Shown: positions 45,067-57,785, numbered from the stretch's first letter. The stretch is 64,000 nt of DNA from Hymenoscyphus infarciens (GCA_001414345.1 LLCB01000040.1:186001-250000); one strand, 5' to 3'. The notes: a model not told the origin generated them from the letters alone. Program-made: numbers and translations.

Positions 45067-48000
45067 ATGGAGAAGATCAAGAACCTTCTGTGAGTTTCCA
45101 CACCAATTCAGTACTTCGTTTCTAACTTTTTGTAGTTCGCCTGGCAAGGACAGAGACAACGAACAACTGTATGGCACAGGAGAAAACACCAACACTGCAC
45201 ACTCAGGTACGACCCACGCTGGAGGGCTATCAGGAGAAGGAAGTCATCTTGCAAACAAAACCACAACTGGCCACACAACTGGTGGCTCCAATATTATGCC
45301 AGGGGGATTTCCAAACGAACCAACAACCGGAATCACTCCCGGAACAAACACGAATGCCACTGCTGGACATGCTTCCAGCATTGCCAATACAGCAGATCCG
45401 AGGGTCGACTCGGACCTTGGCAATTCCAGAAGAGTAGGCGAATCAGGGTTGGCAGGAGGAAACCACGGGGTTGGTCATTCTGAGCATACATCTGGTACCG
45501 GCCTAAGCAGCCACCAAGGTACCGGATACAATACTGGCACAAGCTCGTCAACCACTGCTGGCCCTCATCCCTCAAATTTTGAAAACAAGATTGACCCAAG
45601 AGTGGACTCTGATAACTCGAGAGGAGTCGGCGCTGCTGCCAATCTTCATGGAGCAGGATACCCAAACACCTCTTCTTCATCCACGGCAGGGCCACATTCT
45701 TCGAATTTGGAAAATAAAATTGATCCCAGAGTGGACTCTGATTTCAGCCGATCACAAGTTACTGGAAATCACGGCACCACTCACACCGATACTGCACCAC
45801 GGAGCTTTCCACTTGGATCGAATACTTCATCGTCAACCACTACAGGGCCACATTCTTCGAGTTTGGAAAATAAAATCGATCCCAGAGTGGACTCTGATCG
45901 AGATGGGTCCAGAGTTATTGGTGGACAAGGTTCCTCAGCACATCCTATAATGGATAGAAGTTATCCAATTCAGACCGGGCATGGCAATTCTTCTACGAAC
46001 ACAGGATCATCTGGTCACAATGTTGGTCGCGATGCAGCGGCTCTCGGAGCTGGTGGAGCCGCTGGCTCAGCCATTCAACATCACCAAAATCAAAGCAATG
46101 TTGGATCCAATATACCATCTTCAGGTACTGGATATGACAATCCTGCTACGCACACAGGATCATCTGGTCACCATCTTGGTCGCGATGCAGCGGCTCTCGG
46201 AGCTGGTGGAGCCGCTGGCTCAGCTATCCAACATCACCAAAATCAAAGGAATGTTGGATCCAATATACCATCTTCAGGTACTGGATATGACAATTCTGCT
46301 ACGCACACAGGATCATCTGGCCACAATCTTGGTCGTGATGCGGCTGCAATTGGAACTGCAGGAGTTGCAGGTTCAGCGATTCATCATCATCAGAATCAAA
46401 GTCATCTTGGATCCAATACATCTTCCACGGGCACTGGATTGCATGGCACATCCGGAGTAAGTCAGAACATTTTCATATATTTTCCTATTCCACATGTTTA
46501 CCACTACAAAAAGCATTACTGACATTCGACAGCCGCATCAAACCGAAACAGCAAACCGTCTAGATCCTCATGTCTCTGGCGGAGGTGTTCGTCGGGAAGA
46601 CGCAATCCATCATCATGAACATCATTCCACCGGACTACAATCTGTTGGAGGCGGTGCCGAGCAAGCTGACAGCTCTCATAGAGACATTGGAATTACATCA
46701 GCCGATGCTACAAGAATTAAAGATACTGAACTAGCTCCAAATCCCGAATTGACGGGCCACAACAGTTCGACATCCCACACTGGACGAAACGCCGCTCTCG
46801 GGGCTGGTGCTGGACTTGGTGCTGCAGAGCTTGCAAAACAGTAAGTCGTTCTTATAACACTGACAGTCATTTTTGCTGATTTTCAAAGTGAGCATAGTAG
46901 CCCTCACAACGGACAATCTGGTATCGGTGGATACTCTGGTGCTCCACACTCTGCAACCGAAACTGGTTACACTTCCGGACTTACTGGTACTTCGGGAAAC
47001 AACCACCCAAACACAAACATTGCTAGAGATGTTAACACTACCGGTCAATCCGGCCATCATGGCAGAGATGTTGCTGGTGCTGGAGTCGGGTTGGGCGCAG
47101 CGGGCATTGCAAAGCAGTACGTTTCACGGAACCCTTTCCATGGTTTGATCCTGAAAATTTACTAATGGTTGCGAAGTGAACATGGCAACCATCACGCTGG
47201 ACAACCCACTGGCCAATTTGGGGTTGGGAATACTCGCGACACCAGTCATCTGCCTGGAACCACTGGTATATCGCACAGTCACCCCAATACCGGTGCGAAC
47301 TTAGATAGAGATGTCAACACGACCGGCCAATCTAGTCACCATGGAAGAGATGCTGCTCTAGGTGCAGGCGCTGGATTAGGTGCAGCAGGACTCGCAAAGC
47401 AGTATGTTGAGACTTCTTTTGCATAATTCTTCCGAGTACTTACACTTCACAGTGAACATGATCGATACAACACTGAGCGAAGCAGCGGAATTGGCAGCAA
47501 TCCAACAACTGTTGGAACCACTACAACTACAACTACTCATCATGGACATCATGATAATCGTGATGCTCCACTTGGAAACACATCCAATGTTGGGCATTCT
47601 GCCACTACTCGCCACGGACATCATGACAACCGCGATACTACGACGTCGAATGTGGGTCAATCTACAACCCATCATGGTCGAGATGCTGCCCTCGGTACGG
47701 GGGCTGGCGTTGGTGCGGCAGGTCTTGCCAAACAGTAAGTCCTTGTGTTCACATTTTGAGTCTCTACTAAAAATGTTACAGTGAACATGACAAGCACCAA
47801 TCGGAGCGAAGCAGTGCAATTGGCAACGCTTATCCAACCACTGGATCTGAAACCAATACAGGCGCTACTCAGCATGATCTCAAAACTAATTTTGGGAACT
47901 ATCCCGCTGCAGATCACTCTACTGTCAATCACGGATCTACCTCTCACCACGGTGACGCTACAGGTGGCACCAATGCTGCCGCTATAGTACGTGAGGCAGA

Positions 48001-49074
48001 AGTAAGTCTACAAGAAAAGGGGCGCGGACCAGAAGGGAAGCAATATTCCAAAGATTACGAGAAGGAACATAAGCATGAGCAGAAAGAGCACGAGAAAGAG
48101 TTGAAGAAGGAGCACAAGCGTGAAGAGAAGCATGCTCACGAAGTTGAGAAACAGGAGAAGAAAGACCATAAAGGGGGTATCTTCTCATTTTTACGTAAGT
48201 TCAACCATGTTTTTAAACCATTTTATGTACTAATTGTGACCCAACAGACCGAGACAAGAACAAGAAGTACACAGACGACGAAGAGAAGGAGTTTGAGCGC
48301 CAAGAGCGCGAGCAAAAAGATTCTCAATCTCACCATGGACGAGATGCCGCTGGGGGTGCTGCATTGGGAGCAGGTGCCGCCGGTGCATACGAAGCCAACA
48401 AGCACCATGGCCAACACTTGGATACCAACAAGAACCTTCCAACTGCGCCAGGAAACCATGGTGTCGGTACTGGAGCTGGCACCCAGAACGCACTCGCAGG
48501 TCAATCAACTCACGGCCAATATGACAATTCTACAACAGGTCAAGGCAATATTGGTTCAGGCACAGTTGGACTTCCAGGAACTACTGGTACTCAACACGCC
48601 ACTACTACCCAGCATCCAGGTCGTGATGCAACCGCAATCGCAGGTTCAGGTGTAGGCGCTGCTGCTCTGGGACAGCACGAACATAACAAACACTACACAG
48701 CTCCTGGAAATCAATCTAGTGTCCCTCACTCAAGTACCCACCCAGGTACACACATGAGTACAGGTCAACACGGCTTAGCCTCTAATCAATCACGCTTAAG
48801 CGAGGCTGATTTCGACCAAGAAGGAAACCCAATTAGTTCGCACCACAGCCATTTACCACCAGCATATGGTAATGAAAATGACAATGATGGCAGAAATAGA
48901 TTGCACAAGGATCCTCCAGCTGGGCATCCTGCTGCACAAGCCACTGCTGGACAGAGTACTCATGGATATCCTTCAACTTATGATGGAGTTGGGAGACATG
49001 AGAATTTGACTGGTGATAATAATGGGTTGGCCAATGACAGCGGCGTTAAGAATGCTGGGGGAAATATTTATTAA
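45067..49074 (+). CDS. Large hydrophilic Gly/His/Ser/Thr-rich repeat protein with repeated exon units
   Basis: Model: exons 45067-45089, 45136-46456, 46533-46840, 46889-47116, 47177-47401, 47453-47734, 47782-48194, 48248-49074; seven introns of 46-76 bp; 1208 aa, one continuous frame. N-terminus MEKIKNLLSPGKDRD. Repeats: four copies of a DPRVDSD motif (usually ENKIDPRVDSD) in exon 2, three 51-aa tandem copies (46001-46459) containing HxLGRDAAALGAGGAAG, and in exons 3-6 a module ending GRDAALGAGAGLGAAGLAK-HEH. Exon 7 has a long Glu/Lys/His charged helix-prone segment (EKEHKHEQKEHEKELKKEH). There is no signal peptide or transmembrane segment, though the Gly/Ala blocks are glycine-zipper-like. 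Composition suggests a disordered stress-type (LEA-like) or structural protein; that is inference only. Introns after exons 3, 4, 5 and 6 all split the same His codon (CA|T). Confidence 0.87.
46001..46459 (+). repeat. Three tandem 153-bp repeats inside exon 2 of the repeat protein
   Basis: Copies start at 46001, 46154 and 46307, each with ACAGGATCATCTGG. The period is exactly 153 bp (51 codons) with no frame disruption. Copies 1 and 2 are nearly identical; copy 3 is more diverged, and its last bases run past the exon end at 46456. Confidence 0.93.
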
Positions 49075-49623
49075 GCGTGGAATTCGGTCGGTTAACAGTG
49101 TTTTGATTTAGTTGTGGGGATTGCTCAGGCTTGAAATTGTCCTGTAACTGGGTTGATTTGACATGAGTTATGATTAAACAATAATGTTAAAATGAATATT
49201 TTGATATGATTTTCCGCTGGGGGTGATGAGGAATTGTTTTTATGACGACGAAATCTGGTCCGCCATTCAATGGAGTTGGACGATAGATACCTTGTCTGCA
49301 GGCCGCTTTAGCAAAGCGTGAGCGAGACTTAACGTTGTCTTTCTTCCCTATTTCTCTTCTCTTCTCTTCTCTCAAGATTAAGAAAGTTCCAGGTGAATAG
49401 AGTCACTTCTCTTTCATAAAATAAGAGAAAGAGAGCTCTCTGTCGCACAAATTTGCTTTGGTTTATAACAATTTAAACTCCTTTAAGGTTCATATTTCAT
49501 ATAAACTAGGGGCTAGCGGCTAGCGGCTAGCGGCCACCTACTCAGTGGCGCACGGAGCATTCAGAACCTCAGCATTCGCACCGTTGGAGCATCGTACAAG
49601 ACAATATTCAACACAACCCCACG
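49075..49623. other. Intergenic region between the repeat-protein and F-box-like genes
   Basis: About 550 bp. GGCTAGC is tandemly repeated at 49510-49532. A CTTCTCTTCTCTT stretch lies near 49351-49372. No gene; it presumably contains the 3' end of one gene and the promoter of the next. Confidence 0.4.
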
Positions 49624-50861
49624 ATGGCTGAGCCTCCGCCACTTACCGACGACCATACGCTAGGTTATGGCTCGTTTGTATTCTATCCGGTTGTCGACGA
49701 TAAAGTCACATCTAAGGCGCGTCACCGATTTAAAGAGTTTGCTGCCTACTCCCTAAATATTATCACTGGAACTAACAAGAACCCAGAACATTCAAGTGTG
49801 GAAAACAGGTCGAGGGTGTATTCCCATTCATGAAGCTACCTCTAGAGGTCAGGAACAAGATATACAAGATTCTGATCTCCTCGATGTTCGGTGAGATGCC
49901 CGACCTGCCACGAGTCTCAACTCCTCACGGGATCTGCTTCGCTATTAAAGAGAAAAACTGGGAGGAAGAGGATGTCGACAACTTTGAATACGCTACCCGC
50001 CGCGGTCACGCCGCCGACAACATTGAACACAATGAAGATTATTACCGGAAGGCATACAAAAAGGAAGACGTATCGAATTTGCCCCGTTTCACGAGATGCT
50101 GCACCGAAGCCTACCAACTTATCGAGAGCGAAGCAGCCTTTACCACGGATTCGGATGACACGAATTCGGATTTTGAGAGTGTGGATTCGGGTTGGGAGAC
50201 TGTCGATTGGAGCGAGGAAGATAACAACCGTCGTTCCAAATATGACAGCTTCGATTACCAAGTCCAGCTAGCTATGCCAGATATGGCTCCCGACTACGAA
50301 TCCATTCGAAAGCTATCTCACGTTAGTCATCAGTTCTCAAGCGAAGTAGGACAGTGTCTTTGGGCAAACTCTGTTCTCAAAATCAGAAACCTGGCTTTTC
50401 TGTTTTCCTTTGCGGAGAATTACCCGTCTACACTCAGTCATATTAGAGGATTGGTACTCGATGTTCTCTGGGAGGATGATTTTCTGGACACCTCGACCTC
50501 GATTCTCGAAGCGGTTTTCGAATTGATAAATCGACACATGAATTTGAGATTTATCACCATTCGGTTCACAACACGGAGAGGCTTGGTGGAGGAATACAGT
50601 GATGGATCGTGGGAGGGACTTGCGACCTGTACAAACATATTCCGAAGATCGACACCTAGCGAGAAGTTTCAAGTACTTCCAAGGATCACTTGGGGTTATG
50701 CTATCAATCGTGCTTCTATTCATGACGATGTGTCTACCGAGGGATCAATGTGTGAGGCTGTGAAGGAGGCGCTTGAAGCAGAATGGATGCCGGATTGCTT
50801 ACGGGAACCCAGCGATATTGCTTTGTATATTAAAGGACGCCACGAGTTAGCTGGGGCATGA
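49624..50861 (+). CDS. F-box-like hypothetical protein
   Basis: The secure part is the open frame 49830-50861 (343 aa). It begins MKLPLEVRNKIYKIL, the form in which fungal F-box-like domains start, usually preceded by PF as here (FPF). The middle is acidic (residues about 100-135, many Asp/Glu/Ser), and the C-terminal half has alternating hydrophobic and charged segments without a known domain. The upstream ATG at 49624 opens 69 codons in another frame. A 131-bp intron 49678-49808 (GTATTC...ACAG) would fuse it in frame to the main ORF and give 368 aa; the donor is non-optimal, so this is tentative. F-box proteins link SCF ubiquitin ligases to substrates; no substrate can be inferred. Confidence 0.65.
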
Positions 50862-51425
50862 AAAACTGGTCTGAGGAAATTACCTCACCTGGAGGGATGT
50901 ATTTAAGGTCTCACGTCAAAGCGCAAACACTGGGCTTCTGTTTGACGTCTCATGCGAAACTTCTTCTAGCATGCCAGAACAGCGAGGCAATTTTGTACAT
51001 TACTACTTTTTCGTTGGCTGGGTATCCGTGTATTCCTTCAGTGATCAAATAGATGTGAAATGGTTTCGTTGCTTCCACTACCGCAAGCGCTATTCCCTCA
51101 ACTTCATTCTTCTGTGAATAACCAGACTTCTACCTAAGCATGTACAAACCGTGTGGTCTGGGAATAATCAGTGTACTGCTGTGTTTACGTAAATCTTGTG
51201 GTGTTGACCAGGGGTTCTTTCTTTGGTGGGATTTAGCACGCCAGCATAAAATTGGGTAAACATTAAGAAATACACGTAAAATCCTTATTATTAGCTTTGC
51301 TGCTTGTTTCTATCAAGAGTTTAGACTAGCACAGGTATGTTATGTTCAAGTTCCTTTGTCCAAAGAGAATCCTGGAAAGGTTTCTAGGGTTAGTAATGAA
51401 AGTCTAGTAAGAAGAATAGTACCTA
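50862..51425. other. Intergenic region without gene
   Basis: About 560 bp between the F-box-like gene and the second MITE-like copy. It holds short ORFs only, and no motif or RNA is recognised. Confidence 0.4.
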
Positions 51426-51806
51426 AGAGCCTGTTTAGCTCGCATAAATTATTTATATATATACATAGATATCTGACGAGATGCCCTAAATAGTGACCTT
51501 GTATAAGTTAGCATAAATTATCAATTATTTCTTATTATACTAAGTAATTGTTTAGCTCGTAGTATATATGTTAGTATATATAAGAACTAGGTAGTAATAT
51601 ATATAAACTTTTAAAGATTTATATCTCTAGAGGTCTAAATCTTTTTTTAGTAGTATATATTCTATTTATATATATACTAAGAGCTACGAGGTTAAACGAG
51701 AGATTCAAATCACTTTTAAATATATATGCTAAATACTAGTATATATATATTACCTCCTGATTTTTAGTAGTATATATCCTAGATATATACGAGCTAAACA
51801 GGCTCT
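51426..51806. mobile_element. MITE-like element, copy 2 (moderately RIP-damaged)
   Basis: Outer ends AGAGCCTGTTTAGCTCG and CGAGCTAAACAGGCTCT are exact inverted repeats of 17 bp. Sequence follows copy 1 (43885-44310) through most of its length, with many C-to-T and G-to-A changes (TTTTTTTAGTAGTA where copy 1 has TTTTTTTGGTGGTG). It is non-coding. Confidence 0.9.
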
Positions 51807-52243
51807 AACGTAAAATTAGTATTCAACTAATTGCCTTATTATAAGTCCACTCGTTTAAGTCTTTTACCTGTCCTAGACTTTAAATTTTTTTTTTGGACAA
51901 ATTAATTACAACAAATGGCATTTTACTTCCTTAGTTTTTCAAAGTCGCTTTCTGTCAGGTTAGTCCCGTCGAGTCACGTGACAGCATACTATTCCCGAAA
52001 TTCGAAATTTGACAATTTTATACGGAAGGCTCTCAATCTTTCGTTTGAAGTGAAGGCTCAAGTAACTTGGCATACATCTCAGCTTCTTTGCAGCAAAATC
52101 CGAAGTCAACTCCATGGCTGTAAGATCTCAACACCCCTGTTTCAGATTGACACCACGATGTCCAAACTCAGCAAAACCTTCACCAACTCCCTCTCATCGG
52201 AACTCCATCCCCAAACATAATAATATCAACAATCCCTACCAAA

Positions 52244-53087
52244 ATGGCATTCCCCGATTTCACCTCCCCAACCCTCTTCCCAGGCTTCTCATCATGTCCC
52301 CTCATCGACGATCCCCCAAGCCTCTCCCACTCTAACCCCAAGCCATATTACCTCCTCGGAACAATCACAGAAAACATGACACTCACCCCCGTAACACCAA
52401 CATTCATCTGTAAAGATCGGGATGGCGCCTCCTTTGCCTGCACACTAAAACTTACTTCCCGACAAGCTGGGGAGGGAGTGAGTGCTGCCAAAGGAGAGGG
52501 CAATTTTTATGAGAGTGCGAGGGGTAAGAAGGCTTTTGGGAAGGGGAAGACTGTTGTGGTGCCCGTTGCTAGGAGGAAGGGTGCGAGGGAGGAGAATGCG
52601 GAGCTGGGGCAGAAGGAGAAGAAGGGGTTTGTTGATGGGCTTTGGAGGGGGGAGAGTAGCGGTGAGGGGATTACGGTACGTTATCGAAGGTGTTGTGCAG
52701 AGGGGTGACGAAGATGTGGGGGATGGTGTAAGCTGTAAGCTGACGGGTTTTGGTTTGCGTAGGTACTTCCGATTAGTTTGGCGAATTTGCTTGAGATTGC
52801 TGAGAAGAGAGGGGTCGGTGAGGGGAAGAGTTGTCAGGGATGTGGGAAGACGGAGGCGGAGGCGGGGGGTATGGTAAGGTGTAAAGGCTGTGAGAGTGTT
52901 TGGTATTGCGGAAAGGCAAGTTGGGCTCTCCTCTTATTATTTGGCATGGGGGAGACATTTTGATTGGTATTGGATTTGAATTTCGATGCTAACTTTTTTC
53001 CAGGAGTGCCAAGTTCTTGGGTGGACTGAAAAGGGCCACAAGAGTGAGTGTAAGGTTTTGAAGGCGGTAAAGGATGTATTTCCTTGA
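52244..53087 (+). CDS. MYND-type zinc finger protein
   Basis: Model: exons 52244-52675, 52763-52915, 53004-53087; introns 87 bp (GT-AG) and 88 bp (GC-AG, donor GCAAGT, branch-like GCTAAC just before the acceptor); 222 aa. The C-terminal MYND finger is complete across the last intron: C168, C171, C184, C187, C193, C197, H207, C211, with the usual spacing and the YCGKECQ...W..GHKSEC signature. The first ~145 residues have no recognised domain; a Lys/Gly-rich stretch lies at about 85-130. MYND fingers bind proline-containing peptides and often sit in regulators. The stop falls soon after the finger; a further exon after GCGGTAAAG at 53065 cannot be excluded. Confidence 0.83.
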
Positions 53088-53899
53088 TTGTTTTCTTATC
53101 AAATCTGCTGAAGAGTTATTCTCAAGTTCAGGAAGCATCTACCTTTACGAGTTGGTATTCTTCTCATGCTGCCGCGGCTCATGGTAGAAAAGGTCACGCC
53201 TGCATTTTTGATTTGGAGCCTATTATTGTTATACATGCTTCTCATTTCTTTTGTCACCTTATTTAACCCCGGCTTTTTTTCACATTTTCTTTTGTTTGAG
53301 CGGCACCTTTTCAAAGAAAATCGATACGAGATTTCGGACGACTTGTGTTAACTCTTGCAGGAGGTGGTTGCGACTGGAGTGTGGTTGTCTCGGTGAGTTG
53401 ATTTGAGAACGATTGTTCCTTCCCTTACGCTTAATTATAGTGGATTTATATTCTTGAGGTGAGCATAGGATCATGCCTTCCACCCCCCCTCCCGACAAAG
53501 TAGCGTGTTATCGAGTCACAATCATGGGCTTGGGTCGTACCTTCTCTCGTCATCACGCGGTATGTGTTCAGGTGAGGCACCAAGGGCAGAGGGAAACAGC
53601 AATCCCAAATAAGTCGAGACCTCAACCTTGCGACACCGGGCTTTCATGTTGCTCCCTCCCTCTTGATAACATCTTGACCCGAAACCTCACTAACCCCGGT
53701 CGACCCGCTTGACACATGGACACTCACCTATTGGAGGAGCGATCAATTCTTATAACCGGGGCCGGTCGAAGTCGAAGTCGACTTTTCACCAAAATCTCGC
53801 ACTAAGCAAATCAACATTTCCCAAGCAAAGCATTCTATTTTTTTATTTTCACCCACGTCCTCCCCCTACTCTACATTTTATCGTCCATTACCCCCATCC
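53088..53899. other. Intergenic region between MYND and SMP-30-like genes
   Basis: About 810 bp, with convergent gene ends on either side. Short ORFs on both strands overlap without motifs. The palindromic-looking CGACTTCGACTTCGACC text around 53766-53783 is the only local repeat noted. No gene is called. Confidence 0.4.
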
Positions 53900-55034
53900 T
53901 TAAGCCTCCAGCAGAGTCTCCAACTGCTCCGTAACATCAAACAAAGGGAAAGCCGTCTGATTATATGGCCCTGGATTAGGATTATTCACATTCCCAACCT
54001 CCATCGGCTGCAAATAAATACTCTGTCCAATCTGCACCGCAGCCACAGTCCAAGCCGTCGAAATCGGATTTGGAATCTCCCCCAAATACTCCGCAGAATC
54101 CCACTTCGCATCCTTCGATCGCAAAACAACGAGACCGCCTAAATCCTCAGCAATGAGGAGAACAGTGTTCTTGTACTTTGGCGGAAGGATGATCGCATCT
54201 GTGTATCCCCATGTGATATTTGGTGTATGAGGGATTTCAACTGGCACCCCCTTTTCTTGACGCAGATCGAATTTGAGAATTTTGCTTTGGAGGACGTCGT
54301 TTACGATCAAGTCCCAGCCGTTTGCTACACATCCACCATATCCTGGAATGGTGGTGATGATTGGTTCGCGAACATAAAAGGTCTCGGTTTTCGTGAAATC
54401 CTTGTTCACTCGAAGAATATTGGCTCCGTATGTTCCAAGCACATACACATTTCCATCAGGATCTTGATCCACATCTTGGTACCCTCCATATCGGCCCTGG
54501 GTGTCGATTGTCAAGTTCGTGTAACTGACGATTTTCTTGTTAATGGTGTCATATTCGACGAGTTGGTTTGTGCCCGAGACATCAGTTCCGTTGTTGTAGA
54601 AGGGAGCGAAGACGTTAAGACTTATGGACAGAAGGTTGGTTCTTTGGTCAACATCTATTCCGCTGGTGTGGTAGATTGGGTTGTATGAGTAGCCGGGGAA
54701 TTCGATTATGTCGACTGTTTTTCCGGCGTAGGGGTCATAGACTACTACTGTGGCGTTCCAGACGGATCTGAGTTTTTTGTTAGCTTCTTTGTTCCTTTTT
54801 TTCTTGTTTCCTTTGATGGAGGGGAAAAGAGACTCACGTGAAGTATAGGAGGCAGGTCGTCAAGGAGAAATCCGAGTTCTCGGGGTAGAGGTCGAATTGC
54901 TCAAGTATGATGTCTCCAGAAATGGGCGGACAATGTCTTCCATGTCGCTTGGATAGCAATTGGAGATCTTGAGGGAGGGCGAGTGCTCCTCTCAACGAGA
55001 GAAGAGCAAGGGAGACGGTTGAAAGCCACTGCAT
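53900..55034 (-). CDS. Secreted SMP-30/gluconolactonase-like beta-propeller protein
   Basis: Model: exons 55034-54838 and 54767-53900, intron 54837-54768 (70 bp, GTGAGT...CAG), 354 aa. The N-terminus is a signal peptide (MQWLSTVSLALLSLRGALA, cleavage near residue 19). The rest has the rhythm of a six-bladed propeller: DVDQDPDGNVYVLGTYGANI, WGYTDAIILPPKYKN and similar blades, and a final TAWTVAAVQIGQSIYL. Such fungal proteins are assigned to SMP-30/TolB-like superfamilies, in which some members hydrolyse lactones. The metal ligands cannot be verified by eye, so enzymatic activity is uncertain. N-glycosylation sequons suit a secreted protein. Confidence 0.78.
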
Positions 55035-57219
55035 TTTTGCTGTTTCTTTCTCAAGGTCAGAGCGTTTGAAAGAGGTGCTTTCCTACAATTCTTTCGAGGG
55101 ACTTGGGGGAACATATTTATATTCCCATTTCCATGAAGTTCACTCTCTCGTTGTTGAATGCTATATAGCTGGACATATCACCGATCATCGGTGCTTACCC
55201 CATTCCCAATTAACGCGAACCTTGCACTCCCACCGGAACTCCTGACTTTTCTCTTAGCATTTGATCATAGACATGACGCACGAAGTACCTAGCGTTGCCG
55301 TGTGGGCATGTAAAGTGCGAGTTTAATGTGTGGGATGAAAATCGTTCCTGAGATGAGATACCCCTTGCCCTTTTACAAAGTGCTGCCGGTAGAGAAAACT
55401 TGCATGATTACGCTGATGGTAACCATAAACAAGCTTTCTCTTACTCGTCGATCTCCTATTCCGGGTGAGATTTTTCGTACGTATATATCACGGAAAGGCT
55501 GGATAGAGGTTACACGAGACACGATCTGACCCTTGTAATTCGTAAACATTCGGTAATGTGAGAACCCCGAGAATTTTACCAAGACTGAGCCAAGGTACTT
55601 GGGTTAATATAAATCCAATTTTTTTATTTCATTATAGTAAGCTACACAATAACGAAATTTCATGGATATAAGGTATCTGCAACGGAGATGCGGCTCGATT
55701 CTTACCCCGAGTGATGGTACGAGTGGTGAGATGACATTCCGTTTCATGTACATTGCAGAATGACGGAAGAGACTCAGCATACACGAACTCTGGTTACGCG
55801 AAAGCAGGATTGTCCCCTTCTTTGCTTATTCCATGAGCGAAGATGAACAAAGCGTTACGGGAATTTGAGGGCTGGACCTCGCCATGAAAAGGCTTCTGTG
55901 CACTTAATCGTAGAGATGGAGCTCTTGCACATATCGGCTCTGAAATTCTGTTCGTTGATTTTGATTTGGGTTTGATCTTCAATCATTACAACTACTGCTG
56001 TAGTTATAATTTGTGTAACACATCTCATTTTTAAGCTTTAAGCCCATCTGTTACCACGCATGAGCCACAAAGGGGTAACCACTGTGATACCTCTGTCATT
56101 TCCATTTCCTTTTTGTTTTTTTAGGGAGAAACTCAGCGACTCATACTCAAATTATGCAGAATGAGTTGGGCACAGTTGGCCTTCTGATTACTGGGAATGG
56201 CTCGAATGTGTGTGTGTATTGGTGGACTTTTCCGTCATTCTCGCTTTAAGATAAGACTCTCCCGTTTCATTGCAACTCAGCTTTTATCATATGAACTGAG
56301 CATGTTAATTTTTTCATATAATGCATTGGTTTCATTCCCGGCGAAGAGTCGGATGAGCTCATTACTCTTCGAATCTGGAACTGAAATCTCGGTGCATTAT
56401 TTGGGAAGGGGAGAGTAGAATGAGGGCCCAATCTACTTTACTCAAGAGGGAGCACATCGAGTACTACTCACACATGCGTACCTTCTCTTATTTTATTCTC
56501 AAGTTACCCGTACAGCCGTAGAAAGTATAGAAAGACAGAAAAGCTCAAACGAGCAGAAAGCAGGCAAAGGATCTCGTTTCCCTTTGAGATTCGCGACCTT
56601 GTCAGACTTACACGCGCATATTCGTCGCACTAATTCCACCAGATAAATCTTTTAAGTCGCGATTGTGTTACGAGACAGTGATCAACTCTCAAACTGAATA
56701 TATAAGCATAATGATTCGTCTTTATGATTTTGATTAAGATGCCGGCAAGCTGGTCCATGGCACACTCGTGACCTTATCATGCCTAAATTCTCGTCACAAT
56801 AAGCATCCCGAAACCTCTTTGACAGTGCACGCAATGAGGACTTCTTCTAATCCCCGTACTTCGTATTTCGTAAACGTTGCAGTCTGAGGATAGTTTTGAC
56901 CCAAGAGTCTCGTGTGCACAAGCAAAGAAGGCCCCTCTTGAAAATTCGTCGCCCAAATTGGACAATTATCTTATCTCGGTTTCTGTTTCCTTGCGCGATC
57001 TAGGATGTAGTGCTTTAATTAATTGTACGAGGAGATTTCCATTAATTCTCGATCAGAATTCCCATTACCTCTTCTTTGGAAACGAAGTTATTCATTCAAA
57101 GGTGGTTGGGATACTCGATTCATTGGGTCTTGTTGTTCCAACCCCCTCTCCGATAATCGGCCTCGTTATTCCAGGAGGTTGGGAGCCTGATATCCTCACC
57201 CTCCTTTCGGCTAACTGTT

Positions 57220-57500
57220 TGCGAGTAAGCTCCACGAGTAATCCACAAGTAAGCCACTGGTGAGCCGCGAGTGAGCTGCGAGTTAGCTGCTGGTTAGCTG
57301 TGGGTTAGCTGTGGGTAAGCCGTCAAATTTCAAATTTCGGGATACTTGGAGAATTAGTATTTCTACTCTCTTGTTGAGTAACCTTTTGTGAGCAAGCTGT
57401 TCTTCTCTACGTAAGCTGGTAGTAAGATAAGCTGTTCTTTGTCTAGTAAGCTAATGGTAAGATAGTAGGTAGTAAGCTGCGAGTAAGCTGGTAAGCTGGT
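57220..57500. repeat. Degenerate 10-11-bp minisatellite (GCGAGTAAGCT type)
   Basis: Units such as GCGAGTAAGCT, GCGAGTGAGCT, GCGAGTTAGCT, GTGGGTTAGCT and GTGGGTAAGCC follow one another from about 57220 to 57325. After an interruption, related GGTAAGCTG units run from about 57405 to 57500. Units differ mainly at two positions. Confidence 0.8.
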
Positions 57501-57785
57501 GGCAGGCAGGAGAATGGATCAGCCACTCACGTGTTAATTACCCCTCTATTCCCTCTTTTGGATTGAGGTGCATATTTTGTGGTGTAGAGATTTTAGTCTA
57601 TGATAGACTAAAAACTCTCTCTTGAGATCATAAGGATGCCTTCAACATTGCACGAGGAGAAACAAACGAAGTGTTGGGAATTCTCCCAGGTTGTTTTCAA
57701 TACCCTTGATATATAATTCGGTATCGACAAGTTTTGATATCGTATTCATCGTTCCAGTGGCTACGCTTAGTGCGGAAAATGCTCG

